Shown here: piece by piece, positions 12,157 to 23,053 of the stretch | Layout of the letters: every line of letters begins with the position of its first letter | Numbering within the stretch: the stretch's first letter is position 1 | Assembly (NCBI GenBank): GCA_027603945.1 | Contig: JADIIU010000039.1 | Span: forward strand, 44,183-108,182 | DNA from: Terramyces sp. JEL0728 | Taxonomy: Eukaryota > Chytridiomycota > Chytridiomycetes > Rhizophydiales > Terramycetaceae | Direction: 5' to 3' | DNA length: 64,000 bases | Translations under genes and position numbers: made by a program | Notes under the pieces: model-generated | The model's database searches: none | What the model saw: only the letters and a program-made list of their open reading frames with translations | Told to the model about the DNA's origin: nothing

Positions 12157-13074
12157 ATGAAAAAAAAATATATTGATAGACACCTTGAAATTGCAGTCAA
12201 CAATAATATCCTGAGTAGGAAAACAAACAGAGCCAAGCGTAAACCCTTAAATATCGACCAATTCATCCACATTCTCCAACTGGAAAACAAAAATATCGTG
12301 GGATTATTTCAGCGTATTTTGGCATTGGTCAACATTGTACCTTAATTTCTAATTCAGAACCAAAGGAATTTGCTCGAATTGACTCTGTTTTCAGTAAAAT
12401 ACAATGAAATCGTTAGCATTAATGACAAATTGGCCGGATTCATTTCGCTATATCCGTACAATGAGGATTCAGAGTTATTGGGATACGCTGGCTTGGTTTC
12501 ACTGCTGGTGTATCAGAAAAAGAGTAAATGATTGCTAATGGCAGAACAGTCGCGATATATCACCCAGGCAATCCAATTATTGAAATCTTCAATTTCGCTC
12601 TCCGCCAATATGATGTTTATGAATATTCTCCAGGATATAATGAAGGAGGATGATTTTGTGGAATATCTATCCAGACTCCCCAGGGATATCAATGTGCTAT
12701 TAAAAGTTGGGGAAATGAAAAACGATTACTCAACGCTAATTGAATTCGATCCAGTGTGCGATTTGAAAATATTCTTCAGCCATATCAATCAGTTGGACAA
12801 AAGGACAATGATTACGAAGCTAGCTGATAGGCTGGAATATGAAAATAATGCACGATGCTGGAAATTGCTGATTACCAAAGTGCTGGAAGATTCCTACTAC
12901 GAAACGGATGAATGCAGAATAATATTTGCAGATAGGGACTGGTGGGGCGAATGCTTTTCCGGGATGTATTTCTTTATCTTGTTTGATCTGCTTGGTAAAA
13001 AGCCCCGAAATACGATAGATGGTGTAGATGATTTGGAGATATGGGAATTGTATAAAAACGAAATATATTATTAG
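12157..13074 (+). CDS. Unknown alpha-helical protein (possible ARM/HEAT-like)
   Basis: Exons 12157..12336, 12358..12523 and 12545..13074 give 291 residues, joined by two 21 nt introns (GTACCT...AG and GTAAAT...AG). I do not recognise the family. The protein is basic at the N-terminus (MKKKYIDRHLE, then SRKTNRAKRKP). It then continues as a succession of amphipathic helices (LLELTLFSVKYNEIVS, LGYAGLVSLLVYQKK, IQLLKSSISLSANMMFMNIL), typical of helical-repeat scaffolds, and ends in an acidic W/Y-rich tail (DDLEIWELYKNEIYY). No membrane segment or catalytic motif is visible. The start at 12157 is the first in-frame ATG after a stop, but an additional 5' exon is possible. Confidence 0.6.
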
Positions 13075-13302
13075 ATTATCCACTGATCTTTATCACGTAG
13101 CTTGCAGCTAATCGGGAATACTAGGTCGAGAATACCAAGATGGCAATCTGTTTTGCATTGTCGTTCCCAGTGGGCTCTTGTCTCCACGCCTTTGTTTTGG
13201 CAATGTACAAAAGCCACCTGACCATTTCAACCTACTGAGGTCCCGTGAAATTTGGGTCAATGTGGCTGCTATATTAATAGACAGTTGTTTAATTTTCCTC
13301 CA

Positions 13303-14698
13303 ATGTTATCTCGAAACGACGATATCAAATTAGGCGAAGCATCAAAACCATCCAAGCCAATTGCGACCCATTCATCTGCAGATGTGATGGCGATGGAAAA
13401 TACCTATGGTGCGCACAACTACCATCCACTACCTGTCGTCTTCCACTCTGCTCAAGGGATTTATGTTTGGGATCCTGAAGGCCGCAAATACATGGACTTT
13501 TTATCTGCTTACTCTGCAGTCAACCAAGGACATGCTCATCCTAAAATTATTAAAGCTCTGACTGAACAAGCAAGCAGATTAGCCCTCTCATCTAGAGCAT
13601 TCTACAACGATGTCTTTGGTCCTTATGCCAAGTATATCACCGAGGTAATTATTGATTTATTCTAGTATTTTGGGATGGATATGGTTTTACCAATGAACAC
13701 TGGAGCTGAAGCAGTTGAAACTGCAATGAAATTAGCTAGAAAGTGGGCTTATGTTCACAAACAAGTTCCGGAAAATGAAGCGATAATTTTGTCTTGTACT
13801 GGTAATTTCCACGGAAGAACTATTGCTATTGTCTCCATGTCCACAGATCCTTCATCTACCGATGGGTTTGGGCCTTTTGTCCCAAACATCGGCTGTATCT
13901 GTCCAGCAACAAAGAAACCATTGGATTACAATGACTTGGACGCGTTGGAAGCAGCATTAAAAGCCCATCACAAGAAAGTCGCTGCTTTCCTGGTTGAGCC
14001 AATCCAGGGTGAAGCCGGTATCTTTGTTCCAGATGAAGGATATTTGGCAAAAGCATATGCATTGTGCAAAAAATACAATGTTTTGTTTATTGCTGATGAA
14101 ATTCAGACTGGTTTAGCTAGAACTGGCAAGCTTTTGGCCATCGACTATGACGGTGTCAAACCTGATATCCTTATCTTGGGTAAAGCACTATCTGGCGGCA
14201 TTTACCCAGTTTCTGCAGTCTTGTCCAGCAAAGAAATCATGCTTACCATTAAACCAGGTGAACACGGCTCCACATATGGAGGCAACCCACTAGGATCAGC
14301 TGTTGCTGTCGCTGCTCTTGAGGTAATCAAGGAGGAAAGGCTAAGCGAACGTGCATTTGAGCTTGGTGAAAAATTCAGAACTGCTCTGCGCGACTTGAAC
14401 TCTCCATTCGTCTCTATCGGTAACTAATAATTAATAGCTAGTTAGAGGAAGAGGTTTACTGAATGCTATCGTTATTGACGAAACCAAACTTAACGGAAAG
14501 AGTGCATGGGATATCTGCTTGTTGATGAAGCATTACGGTCTCTTGGCCAAGCCAACGCACCAAAACATCATCAGATTAGCACCACCGCTTTGCATCACCG
14601 AAGCAGAATTGATGACTGGTGTTTCCATCATTGAACGCGCATTAACAGATATCGTTGACATGAAGCCATCTGAAATTCCTGGTGCTGAACACCACTAA
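13303..14698 (+). CDS. OAT: Ornithine aminotransferase
   Basis: Exons 13303..13644, 13666..14419 and 14442..14698 encode 450 residues, close to the 440 of animal and fungal OAT. It is a class III PLP aminotransferase: [15 protein letters not shown] and [20 protein letters not shown] near the N-terminus, [19 protein letters not shown] after the first intron, [26 protein letters not shown] (PLP aspartate), LGKALSGG (PLP lysine) and [10 protein letters not shown]. It converts ornithine and 2-oxoglutarate to glutamate semialdehyde and glutamate, linking arginine and proline metabolism. The N-terminus is not clearly a mitochondrial presequence, and fungal OATs are often cytosolic. Introns are 21 and 22 nt. 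Alignment across both splice joins is almost gap-free. Confidence 0.96.
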
Positions 14699-14749
14699 TT
14701 TTTTATTAGCCAACTAATATAAATTATTCATCACAGTTTATTGATTATT

Positions 14750-15931
14750 TTAAACGCTATACCAGCCGTTAATTCTTTGACAGTTTGGCATTTCCATATT
14801 CTGCGCTCTTTTTAGAAGGTCTTGGTCTGTCCTAAACCAACTAGTTGCTTGTCTGATGTAGTACGCCTGAGTTTCTTTTTCCTGCCCACATTTTACTCTA
14901 AGGTGATGCAAATACTAAATTAACGCAACATTACATCTGATTCTACCCTGTTGTTCAATTCGCGCTGTTTAGCAGATGTTCCAAACCTTCTTCTGTACGA
15001 TTTTGGATTTACATAGTACGGAACATTGTGCGGCTCGGAGTGCTTTTCCATAGAGTAGTCATAAGATCGCTGGAATGAAAATGGATCGTCTTCTGCAGTG
15101 AATATTGAAAGTCCTGTCAGAAGGAACAATATTATTATTGGTAATAATTGTAGTAAGGTATGGATACTGCTTCCTTCAGTGCTGTTATATTGTTGCTGTC
15201 TAGTTCTCGTTCTGAATTGTGGCCCGGCATTGAAAGCTCATTAAATAATAAATACCAAATCCGTTTGTGCCAAAACCGCCTCCGAATGCCCCGCCTCCCA
15301 TAAACATCCTCAATAGCTCTTCTGGAGTGACTTCACCTTGGAATCCTGGATGGCCACCAAATCCTTGGAATCCAGAGTGTCCGCCAAATCCGCTGCCTCC
15401 GCCTCTATTGCCGCTTGACTCGCTATCTATTCCAAATCTGTCATAGCTGCTGCGTTTTTGTTCATCGCCCAACACTGTCCAAGCGTGTCCAATAGCTTTA
15501 AATGCATCATCCGTGCCTATAATAAAACTCTAAATACCAGGAGCACCGCATTTATCTGGATGAAATTTCAACGCTAATTTTCTATATGCCTTTTTAATAT
15601 CGTTGTCAGAACAACCTTTCTCTAGACCTAAAATCCCGTATAAATCGCCCTTTGCCTTGTGGGCTTTAATTTTTTTAATTCCCTCCACTTGCTCTGGTGT
15701 AAATGGACGATTGGGTTCTTCTTTCGGTGTGCTTTCGGCTTTCCTCTGTCTGGTTTGCGGTTTTGATTCGGGAATTGTACTGGAAGAAATAAAAGACAAC
15801 CATTTTTCAGCTTCGTTTGATTCGCAAAGACGAATACTTTTTTCTGCGAATTTTACTGCTCCTGCTTTATCGCCAGCCTTCCATTTTTGCTTTGAAATAT
15901 CCAGCGCTTGTAGAGCCGCATCCTTGTTCAT
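14750..15931 (-). CDS. ER membrane DnaJ protein (DNAJB12/B14, Hlj1 type)
   Basis: Coding order is 15931..15538, 15516..15256, 15236..14935 and 14914..14750, 373 residues; introns 21, 19 and 20 nt. The N-terminus has the [15 protein letters not shown] segment typical of DNAJB12/14. The J domain follows ([20 protein letters not shown] with HPD at FHPDKCG), then a G/F-rich linker, [14 protein letters not shown], and a single membrane helix ([19 protein letters not shown]). A DUF1977-like C-terminal region ends with [12 protein letters not shown] and [10 protein letters not shown]. The protein should sit in the ER membrane with the J domain in the cytosol and assist Hsp70 in ER-associated degradation. 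All three splice joins restore family motifs. Confidence 0.92.
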
Positions 15932-16410
15932 CGTATAAAGATTTTCCACTGAATAGGATTAGAAAAAAGGAAAAAGCAAGTCAAAAAGTGCCACGTGACA
16001 CTACAACTAATGGATTGCACTGACAGCAGTGCTGGAATCAAACCATACACACTTATTTCATTCCACTGCGATGTTAAACTGATTGCATTGTGTTTGCTAC
16101 GCCACAGTTGCTAGAATATTCCATACGCCTCTAGATAATTTCACAATCACTGCTTCTGCAGTTACTAAGCTCGGTAGAACGACTCTCAACGGGTTGAATC
16201 GTCAAAGCAGATATCCTACAGAAAATTCGCGCTTTATTTCGAAAATTGGGGGGAAATATCCCTTGAAATGACTGGTATAACTAATTGGTGATAGTAGCTG
16301 ATTTCCGAATGTCGCTGGTCGCTCCTCTCTTTGTTTTGGCTACTAAACACGAAAAGCCGTGCAAAGCAGGTGACTCTAAAATAAATTAACACAATTTTTT
16401 CCTAAAAAAT
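15932..16410. other. 479-bp intergenic region between divergent genes
   Basis: This stretch separates the DnaJ gene (minus) and the acidic protein gene (plus), so it should contain both promoters. It holds a CACGTG palindrome at 15992-15997. It also has a short open frame at 16083-16271 without an ATG, which could be a remnant or an unmodelled exon. I see no RNA gene. Confidence 0.5.
15992..15997. promoter_or_regulatory. E-box CACGTG, candidate bHLH/Cbf1 site
   Basis: A perfect CACGTG palindrome sits about 60 bases upstream of the DnaJ start codon in a shared divergent promoter. A second copy lies at 27514-27519. bHLH/Cbf1-type factors bind this core in fungi and animals. Occupancy here is inference. 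Confidence 0.3.
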
Positions 16411-17028
16411 ATGGCAATCGAACAAGAAGCAGACTGTTTCAATATGGAAGAGTTCCTGAATTTCAATTTTACTGAACCGGTAGCTGAAACTGCACCTCAA
16501 GCATCAGTTACAGACGACCTGACTCTTTGGGAATCGTATCCTCCTCTTTGGAAGAAAGAAGAAGCTATACCGGCACAAGATCCCATCTCTCAAATCAACT
16601 TTGAAGGTGCCTCTTTGATCCAAGAAGATTTTGTTGATCCATTTGCAGCAAAGAGTGAACCAACAAAAGTTGAAATAGAATTTCGAGAGCGTTTAATTTC
16701 TAGAAGAAACAAACTCGATTTACTCGCCAAAAATTTATCAAAGAAAGCACCTATCCAATGGTCATACGAACCCCAAATCGATTGCAAGCAAGGCTCCAGC
16801 ATGCAAAGAAATTCATGGATCGACTTCAATCCTGTACGTGTCCATTCTGTTTACGATATCGAGCTTAATTTGAAATCCTTCCAAGAAAAAGGATCTGCCG
16901 ATTCTGCAAAGTCATTGGAAGCCTGTTTATCGCAATCGATCAATTTATACAACTCTGCAGTTGGAGTTAGCAAAGAGGAAATGGAAATGGCTAATTCATT
17001 GCTAATATTCTTCGTTTCTCACCTGTAA
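16411..17028 (+). CDS. Hypothetical acidic protein, 205 residues
   Basis: This is one exon with a clear ATG after a run of A and T. I do not recognise the family. The first 70 residues are acidic with aromatic residues (FNMEEFLNFNF, WESYPPLW, DFVDPF), a composition often seen in transcriptional activation or docking segments. A short basic helix follows (FRERLISRRNKLDLLAKNL), and then a mixed C-terminal region. There are no Cys pairs, membrane helices or catalytic signatures. Its upstream region is shared with the divergent DnaJ gene. The open frame is far longer than expected by chance, so it is probably real. Confidence 0.65.
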   Translation: MAIEQEADCFNMEEFLNFNFTEPVAETAPQASVTDDLTLWESYPPLWKKEEAIPAQDPISQINFEGASLIQEDFVDPFAAKSEPTKVEIEFRERLISRRNKLDLLAKNLSKKAPIQWSYEPQIDCKQGSSMQRNSWIDFNPVRVHSVYDIELNLKSFQEKGSADSAKSLEACLSQSINLYNSAVGVSKEEMEMANSLLIFFVSHL

Positions 17029-17283
17029 ACTTTCTCTTCCTGTACATTCTTTCCTAATTAATAAAGGAAATTAAAATCTCATTTACCTTTTTGAAAGTCA
17101 ATATCTCTTTGAGTATCCAAGATATGGAGATTTCGGACACTTGGGCATACCAATAACATGAATTCAGGGATATTAAACGTCAGGCTTGCTATTGCGCAGC
17201 AGTCGTGCAATCAACAAGTTCCCTTCTCTCTTTCATGATTTCAGTGCTAGAATTTGACTGGATTCTCATTTTGTCAATCTCCA

Positions 17284-19053
17284 ATGATCACAACATTTGC
17301 AAAGAAACGAAAAATAATAAAGCAAGACAGGTTTGATTTATTTCTTCAACAAGAAAAACAAGTAACTGCAGAGGAAGGGGAACCTGAAAGATTACTGTCC
17401 AAAGATAAAAAGGCTATCATTGATGGTTCAAACCCCAAACGACAAGGGAGAACTAAGGCTCCCAGGAAAGACAGCTTGGCAAGGACACAAGAACAAGTCA
17501 AAGTAATGCAAACGGTAGGAGATCCAGTCCTTGAGCCCCAGCAAAATAAGGATAATCAAATCAATGAACTGCTAGATAAACCTCCGCTGGCAGATGTATT
17601 TTCAATGCTGATTTCTCAGTCTCCTACAAAGAAAAAGAGAAAAGCAGAAATGAAGATCAGAGAAGTTTCTCAAAGCTCAATGACCCAGGATTCTCGAAAA
17701 GATGTAGAACTTCCACAAGAAAGAAACTCGTTTCTAAATAGCAGTCAGACCTCAAGCGATGATCAAGCACATTTAGAAAAGATATTTTTGTCTGGTGCTT
17801 TCGAATCAAGATATAAAGCAACAGAAATTCCAGTTATGAAAAGGAGAGGAAACACTTTTCTCACTGGATCAGACGGATTGAATAGTCAGGGCGATGCTTG
17901 CCAATCGCAATCTAACGAAATGGAACGTGACGATCTCGATGAAACCGAGATCGATGAAGGTTTGGAATCCAGCGACGACGATATGCCAAAGATTAAAGCT
18001 TATCATCACCTAAAGGAATCCGGAAACAACCAAATGATTCTTGACGAAATTGAATACATTTTCAGCGGCATAAATAGCAAAAGTCTAAAAGTAAAGAGGA
18101 ATTCGCTGTACGAATTGTATTCGAAACTTAAAGACGATTTTATGAACTTGTTTACCATCCATGGATATCTGGAAAAGCTCTTTCTATTGCTAAACAAGAA
18201 TGTCGATTCTGTATTCATTTACTAATGCTAGACTGTAAGAATACCATTGGTTTTGATCATTTGCAAGATTAAAGGAGAACTAAAACAGACCGATTTTTGC
18301 CAATGGCTCTTTGACTCTATTTCTCTCTGCGAGCAGGGTCTTGGTAAGCAACCTCCCAAAAAGAAACTTGTAGATATAGTGCACAACAGATTTGTTGAAC
18401 AAGTTGAAATTGATTTCAAAACTTTAGACATTTGTGAAATATTACTAAAACACCTTTCGATACCTACTTTGAAATTCAACGATATCCAACTGGCGGACAA
18501 GCAAGTGGGCTACTTCAAGCTACTTATTTCTTCCAGATCTGCACTAGTGTATCCAATTATAGTCAAGCTATCAAAATCCTGGAAGCATGCCGATACAATT
18601 GTTCCGTTTTATGAATCTCTGGATGATATGGATATCAGCAGCGACGAGTTCATGGATATTGTTTCGATATTGATCAACCTTTACAGCAAAGACAACGCAG
18701 AGATGAAGCTGCCTGATCTAGACACTGCAAAGTTATTCTCCTATTTAGAACAAAATATTTCAAACGACGCTGTGAATCTTCTGACTTGCTTACTTGTCAA
18801 TATTGAAACTGTAACATCACGAAACTATCCTAAAAAGCAACTTGAAATTCTAAAGAAAAATATGGAAAAGGAGTTCCCTACCAATGCCTACACTAGTATC
18901 TTGATGGGCTCGATATACTTGCAGCAAAGGTTTACCTTTAATTTGGGCCAAGCCATCAGTCATTTGGAAGACTTTCATCATGTGCAAAATGATATCGGAA
19001 TCAAGAATGATCAAGTGTTGGACCTAATCAATAAACTTAAAGATATAGCTTGA
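17284..19053 (+). CDS. WAPL-like cohesin release factor
   Basis: Exons 17284..18210 and 18232..19053 (21 nt intron) encode 582 residues. The first 250 are disordered and charged, with TFAKKR at the start and a DDLDETEIDEGLESSDDD acidic patch. The C-terminal half is helical. Its beginning (HHLKESGNNQMILDEIEYI, then LYSKLKDDFMNLFTIHGYL) matches the start of the WAPL domain, where a HH.KE.GE..EF.DDVEYI-like line is conserved. WAPL with Pds5 opens the cohesin ring at the Smc3-kleisin gate. The protein is shorter than animal WAPL, similar to small fungal versions. Identification rests on one strong motif and overall architecture, so it is moderate. It ends nine bases from the stop of the convergent gene. 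Confidence 0.7.
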
Positions 19054-19062
19054 ATATATTTA

Positions 19063-21191
19063 TTATTCAGTGGCAGTATAGTTTGAGCTGTTATTTACGC
19101 TGTCAGCTTTAATAGTGATTTCAACTTCTTTCTTCAAATCATCTAAGCTTAAATCCTATTTACTGTCCAGAGTAAACCCTGGCTTCAGCGATTGAGGTCG
19201 GGGTTTGCCAGTTGCATCTGCAATGACGATTTGGGGGAAGACGCCATCCTTGGTTGGACCTTCATTCTTTAATTTCTCTTTATCATCAATCAATCTTCTT
19301 TTTTCCCGCAATTCTGCCTTTTGCAATTTCTTTCTCCTTCTGAAATATTTCTTCATGAATATTACATGATGTTTTGGGCCATACTTTACTTCTTTGACTT
19401 GGTGTTCCAGCGTTTCTGTGTCGATACCAAAAAATATTTTTACTTTTCCCAAATCGTGGGAAATATCGGAAGGAAGAGTGAAAATATTTGGTGAATAGTT
19501 TGCAAATATTGCTTCGGATTCTTTCGAGAGTGCAGCACAGAAACCTAGGTTACTGTGCATTGTTCGGTACGCAATGTCTGTGGTTTGGTCAACGTCAAAC
19601 ATGAGATGCATCCACCACACGTTAATTGAACATAACACTGCTAGGACAATTATCAGTACTTGCGTGAGTGTGATCCAAAAGACAGGCACCATGAATATGC
19701 CGGCTCCGATGTCTCCGTAATATTTGCAGTCCACCATCGCCGATTGGTCATATTGCATCAATACATAGTGACCTGAAGCAGCAAGAACGTTGCTAATCCC
19801 CTTCCAAGTCATATTTTCGTGATAGTAGCCATCTGAAAGCGTGCCTTCCGACAAAATATTTGCGTAAAGTGAACTTTGACTTGAAGCAAAAGAAGCATTG
19901 CTAAAACTGTGCAACAGGACATGATGGTACCGTGTGGTTAAATTGTAATTGTCGCCTGGCATTAAAAAAATGAACCTGATAATCCACTTGCAAAGTCGAT
20001 GAATTTGTAGCCTTTGGAGTATCTTTGCGCGATTGAAACATCTCCAACAGTGATAGATTGGATCTCATTAATAGATACCATTTCCCATTCGTCTGAAATA
20101 AAGGACATTTGAATATCCCCCTTTCCATATTTTGCAACAAAAGTACAATCTTGGTACACGCCATAGCCAGAATCAGCGTCAGAAGATATACTACCGAAAG
20201 GCATGTAAGCTCTAATCCTACCATTTAAAATATTGCCACTAATTTCGTAATTGTCGTAAAACAATTTAGAAATATTTTGGTGAAATGGCGCAGAGTCGTA
20301 GGTATAACCGCAGCTTACAAAGATGGCATATACATATCCTTCACCGTTGGTTGAAAACGCAGTGCTTGGGTTAATTAGCGGCCAAGAGCTCCATCCACCA
20401 ACGATGCCGTCGTCGAGCGGAAGGCCAAAATTATATACTAGAGCAAAATCCACCTCTCCTTGCATGAAATCACCAAGGTTGGGGTAGATTGGAGGATTTG
20501 TTGCATATGTTGGTGGAATACACGGCCCAGTCAAAAAAGCGGTTGAAACTGGTTCCCACTTGTAACTTATAGACAGAAAAGAGAGCAAAATCCCCAGTAC
20601 TATCGATATAAAGTAATTTGCTTGTCGTAATGAGTAACCAGGAGCGCTACTGGAGAGATACGTTGATTCAATTTCACTAATTCTCGCACCGACATGAGAT
20701 ACTTTGGCGCAGATGATGCCATGGTGAATGGATTTTAGCAGTTCTTCGGTAACTACAAATATGGTGTGTCCACATAGAATTGTGCCAATATGGATTCCTA
20801 ATTTTAGCGAATTCTTGCCATTAAAAATATTGATGCTGCTGAGCTCTGTACCTGGAATAATGTATGTACATAGAAATAGGAATGCATTCAGTAGCATGAA
20901 CAATGTGAATGTAGCAATTAAACTCGCGCGGAAACCTGTGGTTTTCAATCTAATATTCCTGACAAATGGCCATTCCCAAACTTCTTCTAGATATTCGTTT
21001 AATTTTGTAATTAAATCTTTGTCTTCATCATCTATAACCTCATCTTCTGAAGAAATTACTGAAGAGCTTCCGCTACTTTTGATACTATGTGCCTTGAATT
21101 TGTGGTTAATGTTCAATCTCTCTGGTTCGAGGGTTATATTTTGAGCTGGCTGGCCCTCCTCTTCGTCTGTCATGGAATGCATGGATTGCAT
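19063..21191 (-). CDS. Four-pass membrane protein with large glycosylatable luminal domain, unknown family
   Basis: Coding order is 21191..19976, 19955..19164 and 19142..19063, 695 residues; introns 20 and 21 nt. A disordered acidic N-terminus (about 80 residues) leads to three hydrophobic helices (FTLFMLLNAFLFLCTYII, IHIGTILCGHTIFVV, YFISIVLGILLSFLSI). A roughly 300-residue extracytoplasmic region has many N-x-S/T sites and paired Cys. A fourth helix follows (WITLTQVLIIVLAVLCSINVWW), then a basic cytosolic tail (FRRRKKLQKAELREKRRL). I know no family. The last intron is inferred: skipping it gives a stop at 19156, whereas splicing GTAAAT...TTAG adds 26 charged residues and keeps the frame open to 19063. 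Total length is divisible by three with these joins. Confidence 0.75.
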
Positions 21192-21429
21192 GGTAAAGAT
21201 TAGCAAACGCGTTAATTTACAGGATAACGTAATGCCCACAATTGCATGATCCCTCCAAAATATTAAGCAATATCAACCTTCGGTTGATCTCCTCAGATTT
21301 ATCCAAGCAGATATCAAGTATAGAGCTTTTATCTGGCAATTGCAAACCCTCAACACTTTGAACAACCAATCCGCAAATCCTTGGTTTAATTTTCGCAGTC
21401 AAAAAAAACTATTCAAAAAAACAAAAAAA

Positions 21430-22003
21430 ATGGAAAAGGAATTTGAGGTGCCAGAAGGTATGGAACTGGTGAATTTCGAGCCAGCAAATCTCGTAGATAG
21501 TGAAGTATATTTATTCCGTATTCCTGCAGATGTAATTGCAATTTCTTATCCCAGGTTCCGCTGTCCAAACTTGACGGTGTAAAATTGAAAGATACAGTAG
21601 AAATTGATCAGAAAACCAGCAAGAAATATCAGATAGTTGAAATTAATAACGATGATGTGGAACAAGGAGAATTAAAGAATTTCAGAGTGCTAATGGCTGG
21701 AAAGAATGGGTTCAAAATTCAAAATAAAGTCTCCAAATGCTTTCATTTGGAACCGGTTGGAGAAAAGCTAGTCCAAAAAGTCTTGGAAAAGGCAGGAAAG
21801 AAATGTTTGAATACACCATATGTTGCACGTACACATCCGGAAGGAATGAAGCTGCAATCTCTTCCATTTGGATTTGATACAGGTAATTGTTGCTAATAGG
21901 AGATGGCGAAGCTCTAAAGGAATCCTTGGAAAGGTACAGCAATAATGAAAAGCGAAAATCAAAAGAGTCTCCAAGGAAAGATAGCCCAAAGAAGCAAAAG
22001 TAA
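21430..22003 (+). CDS. RNA polymerase I subunit RPA34/PAF49-like
   Basis: Exons 21430..21531, 21555..21882 and 21903..22003 (or 21900..22003) encode about 176 residues. The N-terminal line FEVPEGMELV...DSEVYLFRIPADVPLSKLDG parallels the RPA34.5/PAF49 pattern (an E.WLI..P.D.. strand followed by ...G). A short beta-rich half follows, then a PFGFDTG and a basic lysine-rich tail (NEKRKSKESPRKDSPKKQK), as in the family. With an RPA49 partner this subunit forms the TFIIF-like heterodimer of Pol I. The first intron is 23 nt. The second is either 17 or 20 nt, because two in-frame AGs follow the donor. Sequence similarity in this family is low, so confidence is moderate. Confidence 0.65.
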
Positions 22004-22065
22004 TAAAGAATATTAGTCTGGTATTTTGATTTTGTTACACTTGATTTTTCCGCCAAATATTCTTC

Positions 22066-23046
22066 ATGGAAGCGCAATCCAACTTTTTGCTGGCACCATA
22101 TGAATACCTAGTAGAAAACCCCGGCAAAGATTTCCGTTCTAAGCTCATTGCAGCTTTCAACTTGTGGTTACATGTCCCTCCAGAAAAACTGGACCAAATT
22201 AAAGAAATTGTTGCCATGCTTCACACCGCTTCGTTATTGTACTTTAACCTAAAAGTAGAGTCGATGATGTTGAAGACGGATCAGAATTAAGACGAGGGCA
22301 GCCGGTTGCGCATAAAATATTTGGAGTTGCTTCGACGATAAATTCAGCAAAGTACATTATACTAATCCAGCTACGTATATTTTATAGCTCTAGAAAAAAC
22401 AATGCAATTAGGAGATAGCAGAGCTGTAGAGATATTTACACAGGAATTGTTAAACCTTCACAACGGACAAGGGTCTGAAATTCATTGGAGAGATAATGTT
22501 TCGTGTCCAACAGAAGATGAATATCTGATGATGGTTTCTAATAGTAAGAAAGGCTTAAGATAGAAACCGGCGGCTTATTACGACTTGCGGTGAAATTAAT
22601 GTCGTTATTTAGTAAAGATAACAAGGACTATGTTCGATTAGTCGATATTTTGGGGATACATTTTCAAATTCGGGACGATTACATCAATTTATCATCAACA
22701 CAGTATAGCGATCTGAAAGGATTCGCTGAAGATTTAACTGAAGGAAAGTTTTCATTTCCAGTAACAAGAAATTAATCCAGATTGTTCATGCCATCCAAAC
22801 AAAGTCGCCAAAAGCGTCGCAGATCATTAGTAATTCATTTTTAACCTTGATATATTACGCCAGAGGACTCTAGACGTCAATCTGAAGAAATACGCGATTT
22901 CGCTACTCTGCAAAAGCGGTAGTTTGGATTATAGCAGGGAATATTTATTGAAAATGGAAAAACAAGCGATTGGCGAAATCCAAAGATTGGGTGGCAATGA
23001 TATCCTGTCACAAATGATTGAATTGTACTCTAAGGAATACAAATAA
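22066..23046 (+). CDS. GGPS1: Geranylgeranyl diphosphate synthase
   Basis: Exons 22066..22238, 22259..22374, 22394..22543, 22564..22760, 22781..22822 and 22846..23046 give 292 residues (animal GGPPS about 300). The family motifs are [15 protein letters not shown], the first Asp-rich motif DDVED followed by [30 protein letters not shown], the second motif [21 protein letters not shown] and ILRQRT. It elongates FPP to GGPP, the donor for Rab/Rho prenylation. The first four introns are ordinary (20, 19, 20, 20 nt). The fifth junction, before ILRQRT, has no GT-AG solution and is listed separately. Without it the frame breaks, so a frameshift in the assembly or genome is the alternative. Confidence 0.9.
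22823..22845 (+). other. Candidate 23-nt AT-AC intron (or frameshift) in GGPP synthase
   Basis: Between ...SPKASQ and [16 protein letters not shown] the reading frame shifts. No GT/GC...AG pair in the interval restores it. Removing 22823-22845 (starts ATCATTAG, ends TTTTTAAC) joins the two halves in phase 0 and gives a gap-free match to the GGPPS family. A single-base indel would also explain the shift. Confidence 0.4.
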
Positions 23047-23053
23047 TAGTTTA

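Noticed and set aside
12820..13083. Minus-strand open frame opposite the unknown helical protein
   Set aside because: The plus strand has a spliced, longer and compositionally better coding frame. The minus frame has no recognisable motif.
16083..16271. 62-codon plus-strand frame between the DnaJ gene and the acidic protein gene
   Set aside because: It has no ATG. An upstream ATG is followed by a stop, and no short intron connects it. Noted only as an intergenic remark.
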